From: Isoetes taiwanensis
Taxonomy: Eukaryota; Streptophyta; Lycopodiopsida; Isoetales; Isoetaceae
NCBI GenBank assembly: GCA_021234155.1
Contig: JAJEKV010000079.1
Coordinates: forward strand, 3,260,261 to 3,324,260
Length of the DNA: 64,000 bases
Direction: 5' to 3'
Part shown: piece after piece, positions 34,451 through 46,684 of the stretch
Layout of the letters: every line of letters starts with the position of its first letter
Position numbering within the stretch: position 1 is the stretch's first letter
Made by a program: the position numbers and the translations under genes
The notes under the pieces: generated by a model
Database searches by the model: none
What the model was told of the DNA's origin: nothing
Seen by the model: only the letters and a program-made list of their open reading frames with translations

Positions 34451-35286
34451 GCCAATGAAAGAGAGGCAGGATACATCATGAATTTTCTTTTAATCCTGTT
34501 TGTAATAGGAGACCAAAGTCCATGCAAACTCATGTCTGGTGCAAGAGGAAGATCCAACAGTTTGGTGGCCATCCCTTTCTCAAGAATTGCTATGTCAGCA
34601 ATTTTTTCCTCATTAGAATCCAAGAGGATGGTACATTTGGCTTTGTTCAATAAAACTCCTGAAGCTTTGCCAAAGGTCTCCATGGCAGACAGAAAGGCAA
34701 AGATGCTTTTCCCATCATCCTCCAAAAAAATGAAAGTATCATCAGCATATTGCATCAAAGAAAGAGGCATACCTTCATTTGGCATCTGGAGGCCTTGGAT
34801 TTGTCCATTCTGTTGAAGTTTGAGAGTAACCTTGGTCACCATCTCAGCAACTATTAAAAAGAGGTAAGGAGCCAAAGGACATCCTTGCCTCACTCCTCTT
34901 TTGCAGGGGAAAAAAGAGGAGGGGCAGCCATTAATCAAGACTGCAGATCTGGCCTCCTTATTGAAGGCAAGGACCAGATTGATCACCTGTTGAGAAAATC
35001 CCAAAACCTCCATGGCCCTACTAAAAAAATCCCAATTAATAGTATCAAATGCCCTTTTAAAATCCAGTTTCAGGAGCATGCAATTCTGCTTGGTTAGATT
35101 ACTCCAATGTAATCCTTCATAAGCTCCAATGAAGTTGTCAAGGATACTCCTTCCAGGAAGGAAAGCAGTTTGAAGGGGACTAATGAGGCTTTCCAGGGTA
35201 GGCTTAACCCTGTTTGCTAGAATTTTTGCAAGAACTTTATAAATGGTGTTGGTCAAAGAGATTGGCCTCCAATCAGAAAAGGACAT
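34447..35286 (-). CDS. LINE 1 reverse transcriptase (279 aa, partial)
   Basis: An open frame with the classic plant LINE RT blocks: DWRPISLTNTIYKVLAKILA (residues 6-25), LLKLDFKRAFDTINWDF (motif A, catalytic Asp), GVRQGCPLAPYLFLIVAE (motif B) and MQYADDTFIFLEDD (motif C, catalytic DD). It copies the element's RNA at the nicked target. It ends at a frameshift at 34,447. The Met at 35,286 is internal to the domain; an in-frame stop lies just upstream near 35,310. Confidence 0.9.
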   Translation of the reverse strand: MSFSDWRPISLTNTIYKVLAKILANRVKPTLESLISPLQTAFLPGRSILDNFIGAYEGLHWSNLTKQNCMLLKLDFKRAFDTINWDFFSRAMEVLGFSQQVINLVLAFNKEARSAVLINGCPSSFFPCKRGVRQGCPLAPYLFLIVAEMVTKVTLKLQQNGQIQGLQMPNEGMPLSLMQYADDTFIFLEDDGKSIFAFLSAMETFGKASGVLLNKAKCTILLDSNEEKIADIAILEKGMATKLLDLPLAPDMSLHGLWSPITNRIKRKFMMYPASLSLA

Positions 35287-35305
35287 AGGTTTTGCAAGGA
35301 CATTT

Positions 35306-38300
35306 TATCTAGATATAGGAGAATATGGTCATTTTGTAGCATGTTGATCCATAGAATTATCATTTCTTATCTGGTGCGGGGACCACATTAGAAGGCTTCT
35401 TTCTTCATTTTTTGGTGAAGCCATACGATTTCCAACAGGTATTTTTTTGGCTCATATATATTTTTGGAACCTTGTACGTGGTTATTTTCTTGTTGCATTT
35501 GTTTCATGGGCTTGCATTCCTCTTCCCGTGCATAGCTTTTCTTACAATATGTCATTTTACCTAATCATTTTGTTTTCTTTTCATTCAACATGTACATTAT
35601 CTCTTTTGTTGTATTACTGCAGACCATCTAGCTTTACTATCGATACGTCATTTTATGTAGTTATTATATCTTGTCTTTTTCCTTTCTCATTCTACCATAT
35701 GGCTAACCTCCTGGCACTCAACCGGGACCTCAGCACTGTTGACCTTCATTTTCTCTTTTCCCTTGGCCATAACCTCACCTTGACTTTGGCCTCACATTCG
35801 ACCTACACTGCTTGTGCATCGCCATCATACTTTTCTTCAGACTTCAGGCTCCTTTTTGTTTGATCCACGATGTGATCCAAATTTAACTTCCCTTCTTGAC
35901 CTTCGTCTTGATTGTTGCTGACATATCTGCCCCTTCTACAAAAAAAAACTATTCTATTACTATTCTATTCTATTCTATTCCCTTATTTTTTCACTGTACT
36001 ATTCATATTGCAACATCTATTCATGGCCCTAGGCATGTGGTATTTCGTTCCTTCGGACATCTCATTTAACACTATCGTTTCCCTTTTATTCCACATTTCC
36101 ATATTGTTTTCAAAAGGCATTGCATTGCATTATTCGTCACACACATGTCATATTTGGCAAGTTGCAATTTGACGTCGTGTTCTTGAAGTTATTAGTTTAG
36201 TTTTTCCAGCACTATCATTATATATCATTTGCATATTTGCTATTTAGCTCTATCTGGATGTGCCAAATATGGCGTTTGGCACTCCACTACAATTTTGTGA
36301 CATGGGTTTCTATTGGATCATTTTTTTTTTATGCTTATCTTTATCTATATGTGAGTATATTGAGTTGTTGTGCACGAGGTATTATCTTGGGCGCATTCTC
36401 ATTTTATGCATTGTGCTAGTCCTGCGTAATTCTAGTTGTCTTGGGGAATTCATTTCTAGCTGGCTATTGAGACCTTTGTGCATTTATATCGGGCTTTTCG
36501 AGACTTAATCTTTCTAGTTTGCTCCCACTTACTTAGTTAACTTTTTACATTGACGGAATTCTATTGTTAGGTTAATCCCTTTCTATTCGTTTTTCAGACT
36601 TGGCACTCTCTTATTTGACCCCTTGTGACTTGTAAGGCACGTCAATGTCCCGATTTTTTCATTTGCTTGTCTCTACATCTCATTATGTCATCATTCTGTG
36701 TTCAAGTCGCCATTTCGCATCATTTGTCATTCAACTGACCTTCTTGCCTTCCACATCATCCTTACACTCTCGGCTTCCATCTCTTCTATATCCTTCGTCT
36801 TACCTTCAATATAGACCTTTCATTTTTCCTCCTCATGTGACCGTAGCCATCTTATCATTCTCTCGCCTTGCACCTCTTTGTTGTTTGATCCATGTTGTTT
36901 TTAGCTCGCAACAATATGAGGGCCTGCATGATGTTGTTCTTGCACATAGTCGCAGGCATCGTCGTTGGTCGTCTTCCTCTTCTGTCTGCAACAACTGCCC
37001 GGGGAGTTCCATGGGTTGATGTTCGTGTTCACGACAACTAGCGGTCATCGCACTCTCCCTCTCGCTACGTGATTCGTGACGTTGCTCGACATTTAGACGT
37101 TTCTCGTCGGCTGGGCTTGTAGGTAAGGGCTATCTATATTTTTCCTCCCGTTGGGTGATGCTAGATGATTTTCACCCGTTGGTGATGCTATTTTTTCTTT
37201 TTCCACCTCTCGGTGTTGTTTTTTTTTCTATATATGTTTGTTTACAATTCCTAATGGCTAATTTGTGTTTTTTGCTTTATGGGGGCTACTTTCTTAGGGG
37301 GTGCTCGACTGCCATGGTTGTACTTTTTTTTCCTAATTTTAATGGGTACTTTCTAGGCACTTCTCCTTTTTCAGGTTCCACACATTCCATGGCGTTGATG
37401 CGTGTTTTGGCTGGCTTTACCAATTTTCTACCTTGCTCTTCAGGGCATCCTTGAGGCTGTTGGCGACCATTTCTCATTAGGGTTTTCCTCGAAAACCCGA
37501 AAGGGCGAGGTTTTTTTATCCCGATGAGAAGTTGTCGCCATTGTCCTCTCTCCTGCCTTTGCATATTTCTTCTTTCATTTATGGGGTAGCTAGACATTGT
37601 TCCTATGGTCATCTCCCCATTCAGATTTTTCAACACATTGTATACTGCTGCTGTGATGAATGACAAGCCTATCTAAGGCTGGTTTTTGTGTTCTTTGTGA
37701 GTCCTTTCCCAGAATGCTCATATTAAAAAGAGATGCAGAGTGCACATATGCACTCTCTTCACAAGAGTTGCAAGGATAGGGATCAAAGTTAGATCTTCCT
37801 TTTCATGTGTTGGTTCACCATCTGAAGCTTCTCTCCAAGTCCATGTGCAGCAATAATAGTAGGAATAAATAAGTGGGGCTTGGAAAGACTCATTGAAGAA
37901 CACATTTTCTTTAAACATTTCACTAATATATGGTCATTTGACTAAACATAGAACCTGCCATCCTTATTATCAGAGTTTGACAATGTCCTTTTATTAATGT
38001 CAAGGAGACCCTTTCACATTTCTCACCTTTGATGAGTTCCATTGCATCCAACTTTATATCAATTTGGAGTTATCCTACACATTTTTCCAAGTGTACAGAT
38101 GTGGTGATCTGGTACATTTCCCTCAAATGTTCTTTCACCTATGCATTCTTCTTTGTTACGCTTTGCCCCGAGATAAAGCGAAGTCTTGATGAATGCTCTT
38201 TATAATAGCTCGTTATTTGATACCATCTTGCAAACATCTAAAAAGAGCAGTGTAAACTTCACATAATTTTTGCATGTTTCCGTTGCTTTTGAATCTCTTT

Positions 38301-39480
38301 CAATTCAGCGAGTACCTATTCCACTACAACTTTTTTTAGGTGGTTTGCTCCTAGAAAGCTTCAACATTCTACAACATCATCTTTAATAACTAACCTCTTC
38401 AATTGAATCCACGAGTTTCTTAATGGCTATGAATTTTCTTCTAGAGCCCCCACCATCAGGGACAAGTACATTTAGCCCCTTCAATTCCTTTTTCCTCTCC
38501 CACATGCACCCACTCTTATCATCTTCAATCTCTTCAACTTCCTCTCCGGTTTGTCATTATCCTCATAACTTCTCTTTAGTTCCTTGTTTGAGTGCCACAC
38601 CAATATGTGATGATGGGATTGATCTGGCTGTAATAAAACCAGTGACTTATTAGAGTATATTTAAAGGGACTTGTGAATCATTGACTTATTAGAGCATATA
38701 TTTCAAGGTATTGAATCATGTGGATTACTGTCTGCTAACATTCTCTTTAAATCATGGTTGGTAAGATAAAACTTTAGACTTCACCTTGTGATGAACAAGT
38801 TCCGTTTTCTAGCTTATTGCTCTTACTTTCTTGCTTGAGAGAACTGATGTTAATTTCTAACTTTCGAAACTTATATGGTAAACGTCGTAAAGCATATTTA
38901 ACCTCATTTTCTGAAGGATGAAGCGCACTCAAAATGATTTACATGCGTTGGAAATTCAACAATTGAAATACTTCAAGCTTAAAGCGTACATTACACTTTG
39001 GAGTGAGGACATAGCAAATAGACTTGCCAAGAGAATAATCTTCAAGGATATGGCATAATTGTTGCCATTCTCTTTTACTATCCATGATAACTTCTTTAAG
39101 CGCTCCATACCACAAATATAAACATTCTCGTTGCATCAAATATGAACATCACCAGAGAGGATCCTCGTCCCGCTAGAAGACCAACCCAGGCATCGAAAAA
39201 CAAGGGATTAGTCTCCTAAACTTCCAGTCACAATCCTTATTTTCCGGTTCGTGTTTTTATTTGCCAGCAAGAAAATTGTGGAGTTTTCTTCAAAATCTAG
39301 CAAATAATCATTTTTTAATTGAAGGCTTAAGTATGTATTAAGAGTGTATGATAAAGTACATAGTTCAAAAAAGCTATATGATGCTTTTTGAAAAAGGAAG
39401 ACCTTTAGGAAAGGGTAGGTCGAGAACCCTGGTAAAGTTAAACTAACCAAAAGACATAAGCATAATTATAAGTATCTGGT
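35306..39480. other. T-rich non-coding region
   Basis: No gene recognised. The plus strand is T-rich, with low-complexity open stretches at 35,447-37,019. A CTATT-type microsatellite lies at 35,945-35,982. The region resembles 23.2-26.4 kb in composition and may be another copy of the same repeat family. Confidence 0.45.
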
Positions 39481-39517
39481 AGTTTCAAACAGCTAGATAA
39501 TTCTGGAGGGGCAGTGG

Positions 39518-39757
39518 TCAATGTTCGCCCGAGTACCTCTTTTTCTTTGGCTCTCTTTTGGAATGGTCTTTCCTTCCCATGCCCTTGTTGGCAACAATGA
39601 ACAAGCAGTAAGGGCATTTACACATATGGGCTTTCCCTGGATTGAATCTGTCCTTTTTATCCTTGGCAGTACACAGAATGTATCTTCTTTCATCCAAGTA
39701 AGCAGTGCAAGCACAGTTGCATTGACAATTATCCCCATGCTCGTTTGGTATTTCCAC
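39518..39757 (-). other. Cys-rich ORF of unknown origin (79 codons)
   Basis: The minus strand reads CQCNCACTAYLDE and later MCKCPYCLF. Paired cysteines could bind zinc. It lies just downstream of the LINE 2 ORF2 tail but resembles no LINE domain I know. It may be a fragment of another element. No function is assigned. Confidence 0.2.
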
Positions 39758-39885
39758 CCCGAACTGTGTTAGCCATTCAAGATTCGCGATGGAGATTCAT
39801 CCTTCTCCACCTCAATCTTTTGAACATGATCGAGTGTTTCCTCGCACACAAAGGCAAAATTAACATTAGAAAAAGGGATTAGGAC

Positions 39886-40399
39886 TTAGTTCTGACTCCC
39901 GAAGATTTCCAAAACCCAATTTATATCATATTGGGCTTGCTTAATAATGGCATTGGGCCAGATAATTTCTTCCTTAAAGATCAGGGTATTCCTTCCTTTC
40001 CACATTCTCCAAAGAAGAATGTATCTCCTCCATTCCACTGGGTTCTCAGGGAAGAAAATTTCATCAATTTGCATATTGGCCAATCCAGAATGTTCAACCG
40101 GTTTACGCCACTCCAAAGTCCATTCTCGCCCATAAGCGGTTTTTAAAGAGGTGTTCTTCATCTTCCCGATCCCCGCATACACCTAACACATATATTAGAA
40201 TCGGACATATTTAGCCTCCATCTTTTTTCGTTTTGTGGCTAAAGCTTTTATGCCATAGCTGCCACATAAAGGCCTTGATCTTTGGATGAATTGGACTCTT
40301 CCACATGAATCTCAGGTTCCTGGAAGCTCTGTCTGGATCAATATTCCATTTTCTGTGGATAGAATTCTCTTGGCCTCTATTGAGGTACCTGTAAGCCAA
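39886..40399 (-). pseudogene. LINE 2 zinc-binding RT tail (zf-RVT)
   Basis: 40,211-40,399 reads FMWKSPIHPKIKAFMWQLWH, the 'W...P.KIK.F.W.L.H' core of zf-RVT domains. 39,886-40,182 continues with RRYILLWRMWKGRNTLIF, the conserved 'W..W..RN..IF' block. The two are in different frames, and an interruption near 40,182-40,211 removes part of the Cys/His pattern. Confidence 0.75.
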
Positions 40400-40640
40400 G
40401 TTTACTCTATATCCATTGAATTCATTGATGTGCCAAAGAACATCCGTGTCGTGCCAAACTCAATTACCGCCAACCTTTGGGTGATCTTGTTAAAAGCTGC
40501 GCCGGAATCATCTCCTAAATTTGCAATCTTTGGAATCTCGATAAACAAAATTATCAAGTAATGTCCCTTATATAAATAATTCCCTTATTGGTCCATTGCT
40601 TGGCTAGAGTGGGAAAGTTAGCGCCCAGACAGTGTTAGGG

Positions 40641-41453
40641 TCATCCGTAATGAGAGAGGGACCTTAAAATTGGTTGATCTTGAGAAAGACCTTCCTTCCA
40701 TGTATACATACCCTTTACCTTTTGCCATGCCCTGATCCACTTTTTGATAATCAAAGGCACTGTAGTGGGAATGGTAAAGTCGAAGTAAATGCTATGGGGC
40801 AGCTGCATTTTGAGATTCCTCCAGCCAAAGGGGTGGCATTTACTGACATAATGGGAGATAAGAATGCTCACAGGGTGATTGATTTGGTTATTACAGGCTC
40901 TGTAGAAGTACTTAGCAGCCAAAGCAGTAGCCTGTTTCTCAATATTAATAACTTCCAAACCTCCCAACTTTTTGTGCTTGCAACATTCTTCCATAGAGAT
41001 GGGAATCCAGCACCTCATGTTTGACCCTCCTGCAATAAACCTACCAATAATACCTTGCATTTTGGTCAGAACCTTCTTAGGGGCCACCATAATGGAGGAT
41101 TGATAAACCTGAGAGGAGGAGATGACCGAATTTGCCAAAATGGCTCTACCATTTTTAGAAAGGAATTTAGAATTAAGGGAGTCCACTTTTCTATAAAATT
41201 TGTCGATCAAGTCATCCCAAAGCTCACAGGCATTAGCTCTAATAGCATATGGGATGCCTAAAATTTTAGTTTTAGTAGTGGGAGAGAGGTACATACAACC
41301 CAAGTTTGTAGCTGCTTGCTCACCCTCATCTTGATGCCTTGAGATAAGCTTGGTCTTGGCAGGGTTGATTTTGCATCCCGAGCACTTGCCAAAATCTTCT
41401 AAAATAGTTTGAGTGTGCTGAATGGAGTGTGCTTCCAAATGAAGAAAGAGAAA
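40641..41453 (-). pseudogene. LINE 2 RT palm end and thumb
   Basis: The frame begins with LCDDTFLFLHLEAHSIQ, the motif C block (catalytic DD at about 41,445-41,453), and runs for more than 260 codons: GCKINPAKTK, LGIPYAIRANACELWDDLID, KFLSKNGRAILANSVISS and LGGLEVINIEKQATALAAK. It ends at a stop at 40,641. It is in the same frame as the endonuclease ORF, but 41,454-41,879 between them is broken. Confidence 0.8.
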
Positions 41454-41879
41454 AGTGTCATCGCAAAGTGAACATTTAAGATTTCTCCGCCTCCCGGGAG
41501 GGTAGGCTAAGACCTTTAATTAGATGTAAATCTTTGGCTCTCTTGAGATGGCTGTTCAGACCTTCCATTACAATCAGGAAGAGGAAGGGTGCAAGGGGGC
41601 AGCCTTGCTTAACCCCCCTTTTAATGTCGAAGAAAGGGCTACATTCCCCATTTATGAGAACGGTAGATCTGGAATTGCTAAGAATGGCTTGGAAGATGAA
41701 ATAACATTATCGAGAGAAACCAAGCTTTTTGCAACACCAACTAAGGAAAGCCCAACTTACAATGTCAAATGCCTTTGTAATATCCAATTTGAGGAGGCCA
41801 ATTGAGTGATTGGAGTCTTTGGCCCAAGAGATTCCTAAAGAAGCAAAGCGTGACAACATTATCTAGAATATACCGCCTC
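41454..41879 (-). pseudogene. LINE 2 RT core, broken
   Basis: Fragments are readable on the minus strand. LKLDITKAFDIVSWAFL near 41,750-41,800 is motif A with its Asp. A GVKQGCPLAPFLFLI-like motif B lies near 41,570-41,625. Stops and frame changes separate them from the flanking frames. Confidence 0.7.
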
Positions 41880-43541
41880 TCAAGTAGGCACTTTGAGTGT
41901 TGCTGATAACTTCTTCAAGGATGGGCTTGAGCCTAGCGACAATGGTACTGTAATTAACTTATAGACCACATTGGTTAGGGAGATAGGTCTGTAGTCATAA
42001 AAAGTAGCTGGGAGTTCAATCTTTGGGATGAGGGCAATCAGACTTGTGTTGATCCTGCAGTCCAGCTTCTTAGTCATCAAAAATTCATTAGCAAGGGAAA
42101 CTATATCCATACCCAGAATATCCCATGATTTCTTGAAGAATTCAGCTGGGAGACCATCAGGGCCTGGAGTTTTACCATTTTCCATTCCCTGAAGAACCTT
42201 CAACATTTCCTCATAACTAAAAGGCCTGGAAAGTCTGTCATTCATCAGATCAGTAACTTTTTCTTGAATACACACAAAATTCTCAATATCTTCCCTTCTA
42301 ATATTTTCCTCAGTCCCCATAATCCTGGAGAAGTGAGTTCTGGCAGCATCCTTGAGCTGCATATCATTGTCAATGCTATTGCCTTCCCAAAGGATACTGT
42401 AGATGTGATTTCTCTTAATCCTTCCCTTAGCTTTGATGAAGAAATATTTCGAATTGCTTCTCTCGTCTTCTTTGAGCTCCTTTACCTTTGCTTTAATTTT
42501 CCAGCCTCTGGCAATTCTGATCTCTTCTCTTTCTATCTGAATTTTGATTTCATCTTTGTGCTGATCCTGGGCTAGGTCCAACTGGGATCTCAAATCCTGT
42601 AAATGAGCAGTGTTACTTCTATGGACTTCCTTTCCCCAAACCTTGAGCCAATTCTTGATTCTTTTGGAAACCCTCACCCACCAATCCATCCAGCCTGTGT
42701 TACCATTAGGTTTTCTCTCTTGAGAAACAACCTGTTGCAGATTAGGCATGAAGTCATCAAGCTCAAGGAGATTAGTATTGAGTTTAAAAAAAGAATTTCT
42801 TTTTCTTTGAGCAGTGTTACCACAGATACTAATGAGCCGAGGAAAATGATCAGAAATAGTATAGTTGGTTAAATTGGTGACCCTAGAGCTATTGTTCCAG
42901 AGGGCCTCACTGAGGTAAAATCTATCATGAAGACAGCAGACAGGCTGATCCCTATGGTCACTCCAACTGTAAGAGTGGGGGGTGACTCTGGTTAGAGAGA
43001 GATGATGAGAATGAAGAAGAGAATTCCAGCTAGCAAATTCATTATCAGTTAGGGGCCTAAAATTGGCACTTCTCATATAGCTATGGGTGACCATGTTAAA
43101 ATCTCCTGCTAGAATACACTCATCATAAGGAATCCTCCCTAGACTCCTATTAATGACTTCCCAAAGGTTGACTCTTTCCGGGGGCTGATGATAAGCATAA
43201 ACATTGATAAAGGCAATCCTCTTGTCACCAACCATCCCATGAATAATTTGCCACCTTTTGCTGTTGTCATTTACCATCTGAATGTCAGCAAAGTTAAGCC
43301 TGTTGCTCCAAGCTATAGTAATTCCTGCAGAAGTGTTGTTAGCTTTGAGAGACCAATGCTGAAAGTCAACAGGAAGAACATCTTTAATAATGGAATTAAT
43401 GTTGTCATCATAAATCTTGTGCTCTTGAAAGAAAAGGAAATCCAGATTCATGGAAGAGAGGCAAACCTTCAATCTACCTCTTTTGATATTTGAATTGATG
43501 CCTTGGATATTCCAAGTTATGCCTTTAAGACTTATATCCAT
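41880..43541 (-). CDS. LINE 2 endonuclease and RT N-terminus (553 aa)
   Basis: Residues 1-230 form an apurinic/apyrimidinic-type endonuclease: GITWNIQGIN (Asn), DFLFFQEHKIYD (catalytic Glu), INVYAYHQPP, ILAGDFNMV (Asp, Asn) and SYSWSDHRDQP/ISDHFPRL (Asp-His). It nicks the target DNA to prime reverse transcription. After a linker comes the RT start: MENGKTPGPDGLPAEFFKKS and DYRPISLTNVVYKLI. The frame ends at a stop at 41,880. ATG 43,541 fits the usual LINE ORF2 start just before the endonuclease. Confidence 0.92.
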   Translation of the reverse strand: MDISLKGITWNIQGINSNIKRGRLKVCLSSMNLDFLFFQEHKIYDDNINSIIKDVLPVDFQHWSLKANNTSAGITIAWSNRLNFADIQMVNDNSKRWQIIHGMVGDKRIAFINVYAYHQPPERVNLWEVINRSLGRIPYDECILAGDFNMVTHSYMRSANFRPLTDNEFASWNSLLHSHHLSLTRVTPHSYSWSDHRDQPVCCLHDRFYLSEALWNNSSRVTNLTNYTISDHFPRLISICGNTAQRKRNSFFKLNTNLLELDDFMPNLQQVVSQERKPNGNTGWMDWWVRVSKRIKNWLKVWGKEVHRSNTAHLQDLRSQLDLAQDQHKDEIKIQIEREEIRIARGWKIKAKVKELKEDERSNSKYFFIKAKGRIKRNHIYSILWEGNSIDNDMQLKDAARTHFSRIMGTEENIRREDIENFVCIQEKVTDLMNDRLSRPFSYEEMLKVLQGMENGKTPGPDGLPAEFFKKSWDILGMDIVSLANEFLMTKKLDCRINTSLIALIPKIELPATFYDYRPISLTNVVYKLITVPLSLGSSPSLKKLSATLKVPT

Positions 43542-43610
43542 TGGAGGGGGGGGAGGATCTTTCTTGGTGATCTTCTTGGAGGTCCCAAAGAGTATTCTTT
43601 GAAATTTTTC

Positions 43611-45578
43611 TTACCTCTCTTCCCTCTGTTGTTGATTGTAGACCAGGTCAAGTCTTCTAGGGTGGAAGTCTTGCTGTTGACTCGGAATTCCAAAGTCATC
43701 CTCTTCTGAGTCATCCCTTCTGGTTTCCTCATATTTGCCAAATTTATCAAAGTCTAGGGTTGAGATACCAAGATCCATAGTCGAGATAGTCATATTAATA
43801 GGGTCGACCCTAATCACCACTTTTGAGGGGAATTGGAAGAAAATACCTTTATCTGGAATATACTTATCTTGAGAATCAATGATATTATACTCAGCCTTGT
43901 CTTCCTTGATATCTCTTGTGCTGGTGTTACAGACAGTTTTGCTATTGTCTTCCATTTTCTTAACCTTGGGCACCCAAACTTGCTTGGCCTGATAGGTTTC
44001 TTCCTGCTTATGATGTGCCTCCTCCTGCTTCTGGATCTTAGCCTCTTTATGATGCTCGCTAGGTGAGAACTTTTAGCCAGAGGTGTTTTGGAGTAGGAAA
44101 TTTTCAGCTCAAAGAGCCCCCTTTTAGGAATTTTACAGGGGATACAGTCTTCCCAATTAGAATAAATTTTCTTTTGAATACAGACAGAGGGGAAACTGGT
44201 TTGGGGGATGGAGACATGAATGATTTCCCTAGAGGCGGGCTATAGCACTAAGATGAGAGATGGTCCAGCAGCCCATAGGGAGATTCAGACAAGAAATCCA
44301 GGTGGTGGTAGCTATCGTGGAGAAGTCTCCTGGAATGAATAGAGGGTCCCATTTCATAATATAAACTGGAGAACCTGAGATAAGGGTGATTTTCCTGGTA
44401 AGAATCATGGAAACACTCTTCTCTTCTCTACAAATGATCTGATAGGTCTTACTGTCCAGTTTAAGGATAGATAATATTGGAACTAACAGAGTTTTGGTGA
44501 TCCAATATGCCGGTGCTAATGGAAGGACAGCTTTGAGGGAAGTGGATAAGAATTCCATGATTTATATATCTGGTGTTGGCTGTATTATCCACAATATTAC
44601 CCAGGTCCAGAATATCCTCTTTTCCTTTAAGATCTTCTTTTCCAACAGAGTCATTAGCATCATTAACAGAATTTAAAGAATTGAGTAAAGCATTCTTGTA
44701 AGAGATACCATTGATTTTGTCGTATTTTCCCATGATTGGGACTGAAGACTTCAAAGTTTGCTTGGAATTGGAAACCTTTGTCTTGTTTTTGTCGAGGTTA
44801 CGCTCCTTGATCTTTGAGGTACAGTTTTGGCATTCACAATTTGCGCAAATCAGGTGGGATGGAAGTAACCATTCTTGTCGGCAATCTCGCATTTGGTGGG
44901 AACTTTGAGGGGAGTTGGTAAGTTTTATAGTCCATTTCAACTTCCTTTAAAAGAGTATCGTAATAAAGAGGGAAGCCTTTTCTTGAATCCTTTTCGAAAT
45001 CTTCAATTACATGGTCATCTGCTTCCTCCCAAATTTTCACGGTCGAAAAGAAGCTTTGGATTTCCACCCGAGATCCTCGAAGTTCTTCAACCGATCCTTT
45101 TGCGGCCAGAAGCATCTCTGTCATGGATCTCCCGAAAATGCGGTTTTCGGCCGCAACAATCTTCTTTTGAGTGCCCTGTTTTGACTCTTATGAGTTGATA
45201 AAGAAGGTTGTCCATCTCCTGTATCTTCTGAAGCTTTTGCCATGCAGTCCGATCATTGGCTTTGCCTTCCTTATACTGGTTTTCCAATCTCTGCATTTCA
45301 AGTTTGCATACCAAGATTTGTCCTTCCTTCTGCACACCCATGCAATCTGCCGCTGATTCTTGCTGTTCCCTGATAATGTCGAAGGCAGCTTTGAGCTCTT
45401 TCATTTTTATCCACGATTGATCTTTTTTGCCCTCGAAGACAAAGATTTGGTCCCAACTTTGGATGATCAAAATTGGGTCCGAGTCTTTGTATTCATACGG
45501 GATCCTTGTTGGGGAGGATCCTTCCATAGCCGGTTTGCTTGTCGAAGCCTTAGTTCTCATGGTGGCACAGAGATTCAA
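43611..45578 (-). pseudogene. LINE 2 ORF1 (coiled coil and DUF4283-like)
   Basis: Four pieces: 45,087-45,578 (charged, heptad-like, from IPYEYKDSD to the coiled stretch EMQRLENQYKEG); 44,461-44,940 (CANCECQNC, a Cys cluster); 44,229-44,558 (ISGSPVYIMKWDPLF and TTTWISCLNLP, resembling DUF4283, the RNA-binding module of plant LINE ORF1); and 43,611-43,973 (acidic tail). Frames differ between pieces. ORF1 proteins coat the element's RNA. Confidence 0.65.
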
Positions 45579-45900
45579 GGGAAAACGGAACAGAGAAAGA
45601 AGAAAATAAGAGTAAAGAGGAACAGAAAAGAGGGGAAGGAATAGGAAAGGATCGAAAGATCCGAAAAAGTGGTAAAGGACAAAGAAAAGGGGCGAAAAAA
45701 TGATTGGAAAGAGAGGGGGAAAGCTGCCTGGATAATGAAAGGGGACTGCTCGTACCCTGGACGACCTGCAGGATCTAGTTAGGGATAGAGGGTACCATCC
45801 ATTATCAAAGAAGCATCAATTTCAAGAAATGGGAAATAAAACACGGGGATAAACAAATAGAAAAGAAAAGAAAAAAGGGGGGAACCAAAAGCTCAGGAAA

Positions 45901-46317
45901 TCAAGAACAGAGAGAACTAATTTGCCACCCGAACCTCCACACCACAATTCCAAGGTCATCGAAAACTTCTGCAGGCTGGAGATCAAAGAAATCTGCCCAG
46001 TAATAGAGAGGATCAATTCCGAATTCTGTGGGAACCCCTAAGAGAAAGAGATTCCTTTCAAAGCTGTTGCCCAGGGCTAAGTAAGGCTGTGAATTATGAG
46101 CAGAAACCCTGAGGGAGCCGACTCTGTCGAAACAGAGGATGCAAAGAAAAAACTTTTCGAAGAGGTCAAAATCAACTCTACCAAAACCTATTCTAGACTG
46201 ATTACTAACAGCTAAACTGATCAGATCTTCAATTGCTTGAAGGGTGCTCTCGTGGCCTTGGGGGGGGATAACAAAACCCAGCCCTTGGAGAACAGCTTCG
46301 AGCAAAGCCTCATCCAT
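45901..46317 (-). pseudogene. ORF of 138 codons at the LINE 2 5' end
   Basis: Starts MDEALLEAVLQGLGFVIPP and runs 138 codons to a stop. It is colinear with and upstream of ORF1, so it may be the N-terminus of ORF1, now separated by stops. No domain is recognised. It could also be the first exon of an unrelated minus-strand gene sharing an upstream region with MMS21. Confidence 0.35.
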
Positions 46318-46684
46318 CAGGGCTGGGAGATGCGCGGTTCCCGAGGCGCAGAGAGAGAGCGCTCATACCCATTCCCCCCGCCTTCCCTTGTTTCTTTTAT
46401 TGTCATTGTCTAGCACTGCACCATAGAACTTCAAATCTAGCAAATAATCACGAGTTTATATTCAAAATCCGATGAAGCATGACATTTACTCGCAAATTAT
46501 TTGGTTAGAGCTATTGGGGTTTTCGAAGCCTCCTTATTGGTCACCAAAAGGTAGGTTTACAAGGCTAATCTCCCACAATACTCATCCCAAGGGCTCATGT
46601 AGAAAATCCTTAGAATATTCCCTCACCCCGGAAAGGTACGGCTAACGTTTAATTGAACTTGCAAAATTTTGGCGCCTTTTGAAA

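Larger units (their letters stand above)
32510..35305 (-). mobile_element. LINE 1 (L1-type), 5'-truncated
   Basis: A minus-strand non-LTR retrotransposon. The 3' end is a run of about 26 T on the plus strand (32,510-32,535), the element's poly(A) tail. Going rightwards come the decayed C-terminal region, the RT C-terminal segment (34,145-34,450) and the RT (34,447-35,286). The endonuclease and ORF1 are absent: coding stops at about 35,305, as in typical 5' truncation. No target-site duplication was found by eye. Confidence 0.8.
39886..46340 (-). mobile_element. LINE 2 (L1-type), long copy with ORF1 and ORF2
   Basis: Minus-strand order from right to left: a 138-codon N-terminal ORF, coiled-coil and DUF4283-like ORF1 pieces (45,578-43,611), endonuclease and RT (43,541-40,641), and zinc-binding C-terminal pieces (40,399-39,886). 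This is the full plant L1 layout, over about 6.4 kb. The 3' end and poly(A) tail were not located. The right end lies about 350 bases from the MMS21 start codon, on the opposite strand. Confidence 0.8.

Noticed and set aside
41548-41805. 85-codon plus-strand ORF within LINE 2
   Set aside because: The minus strand carries RT motifs A and B in this interval; the plus-strand frame is a shadow.
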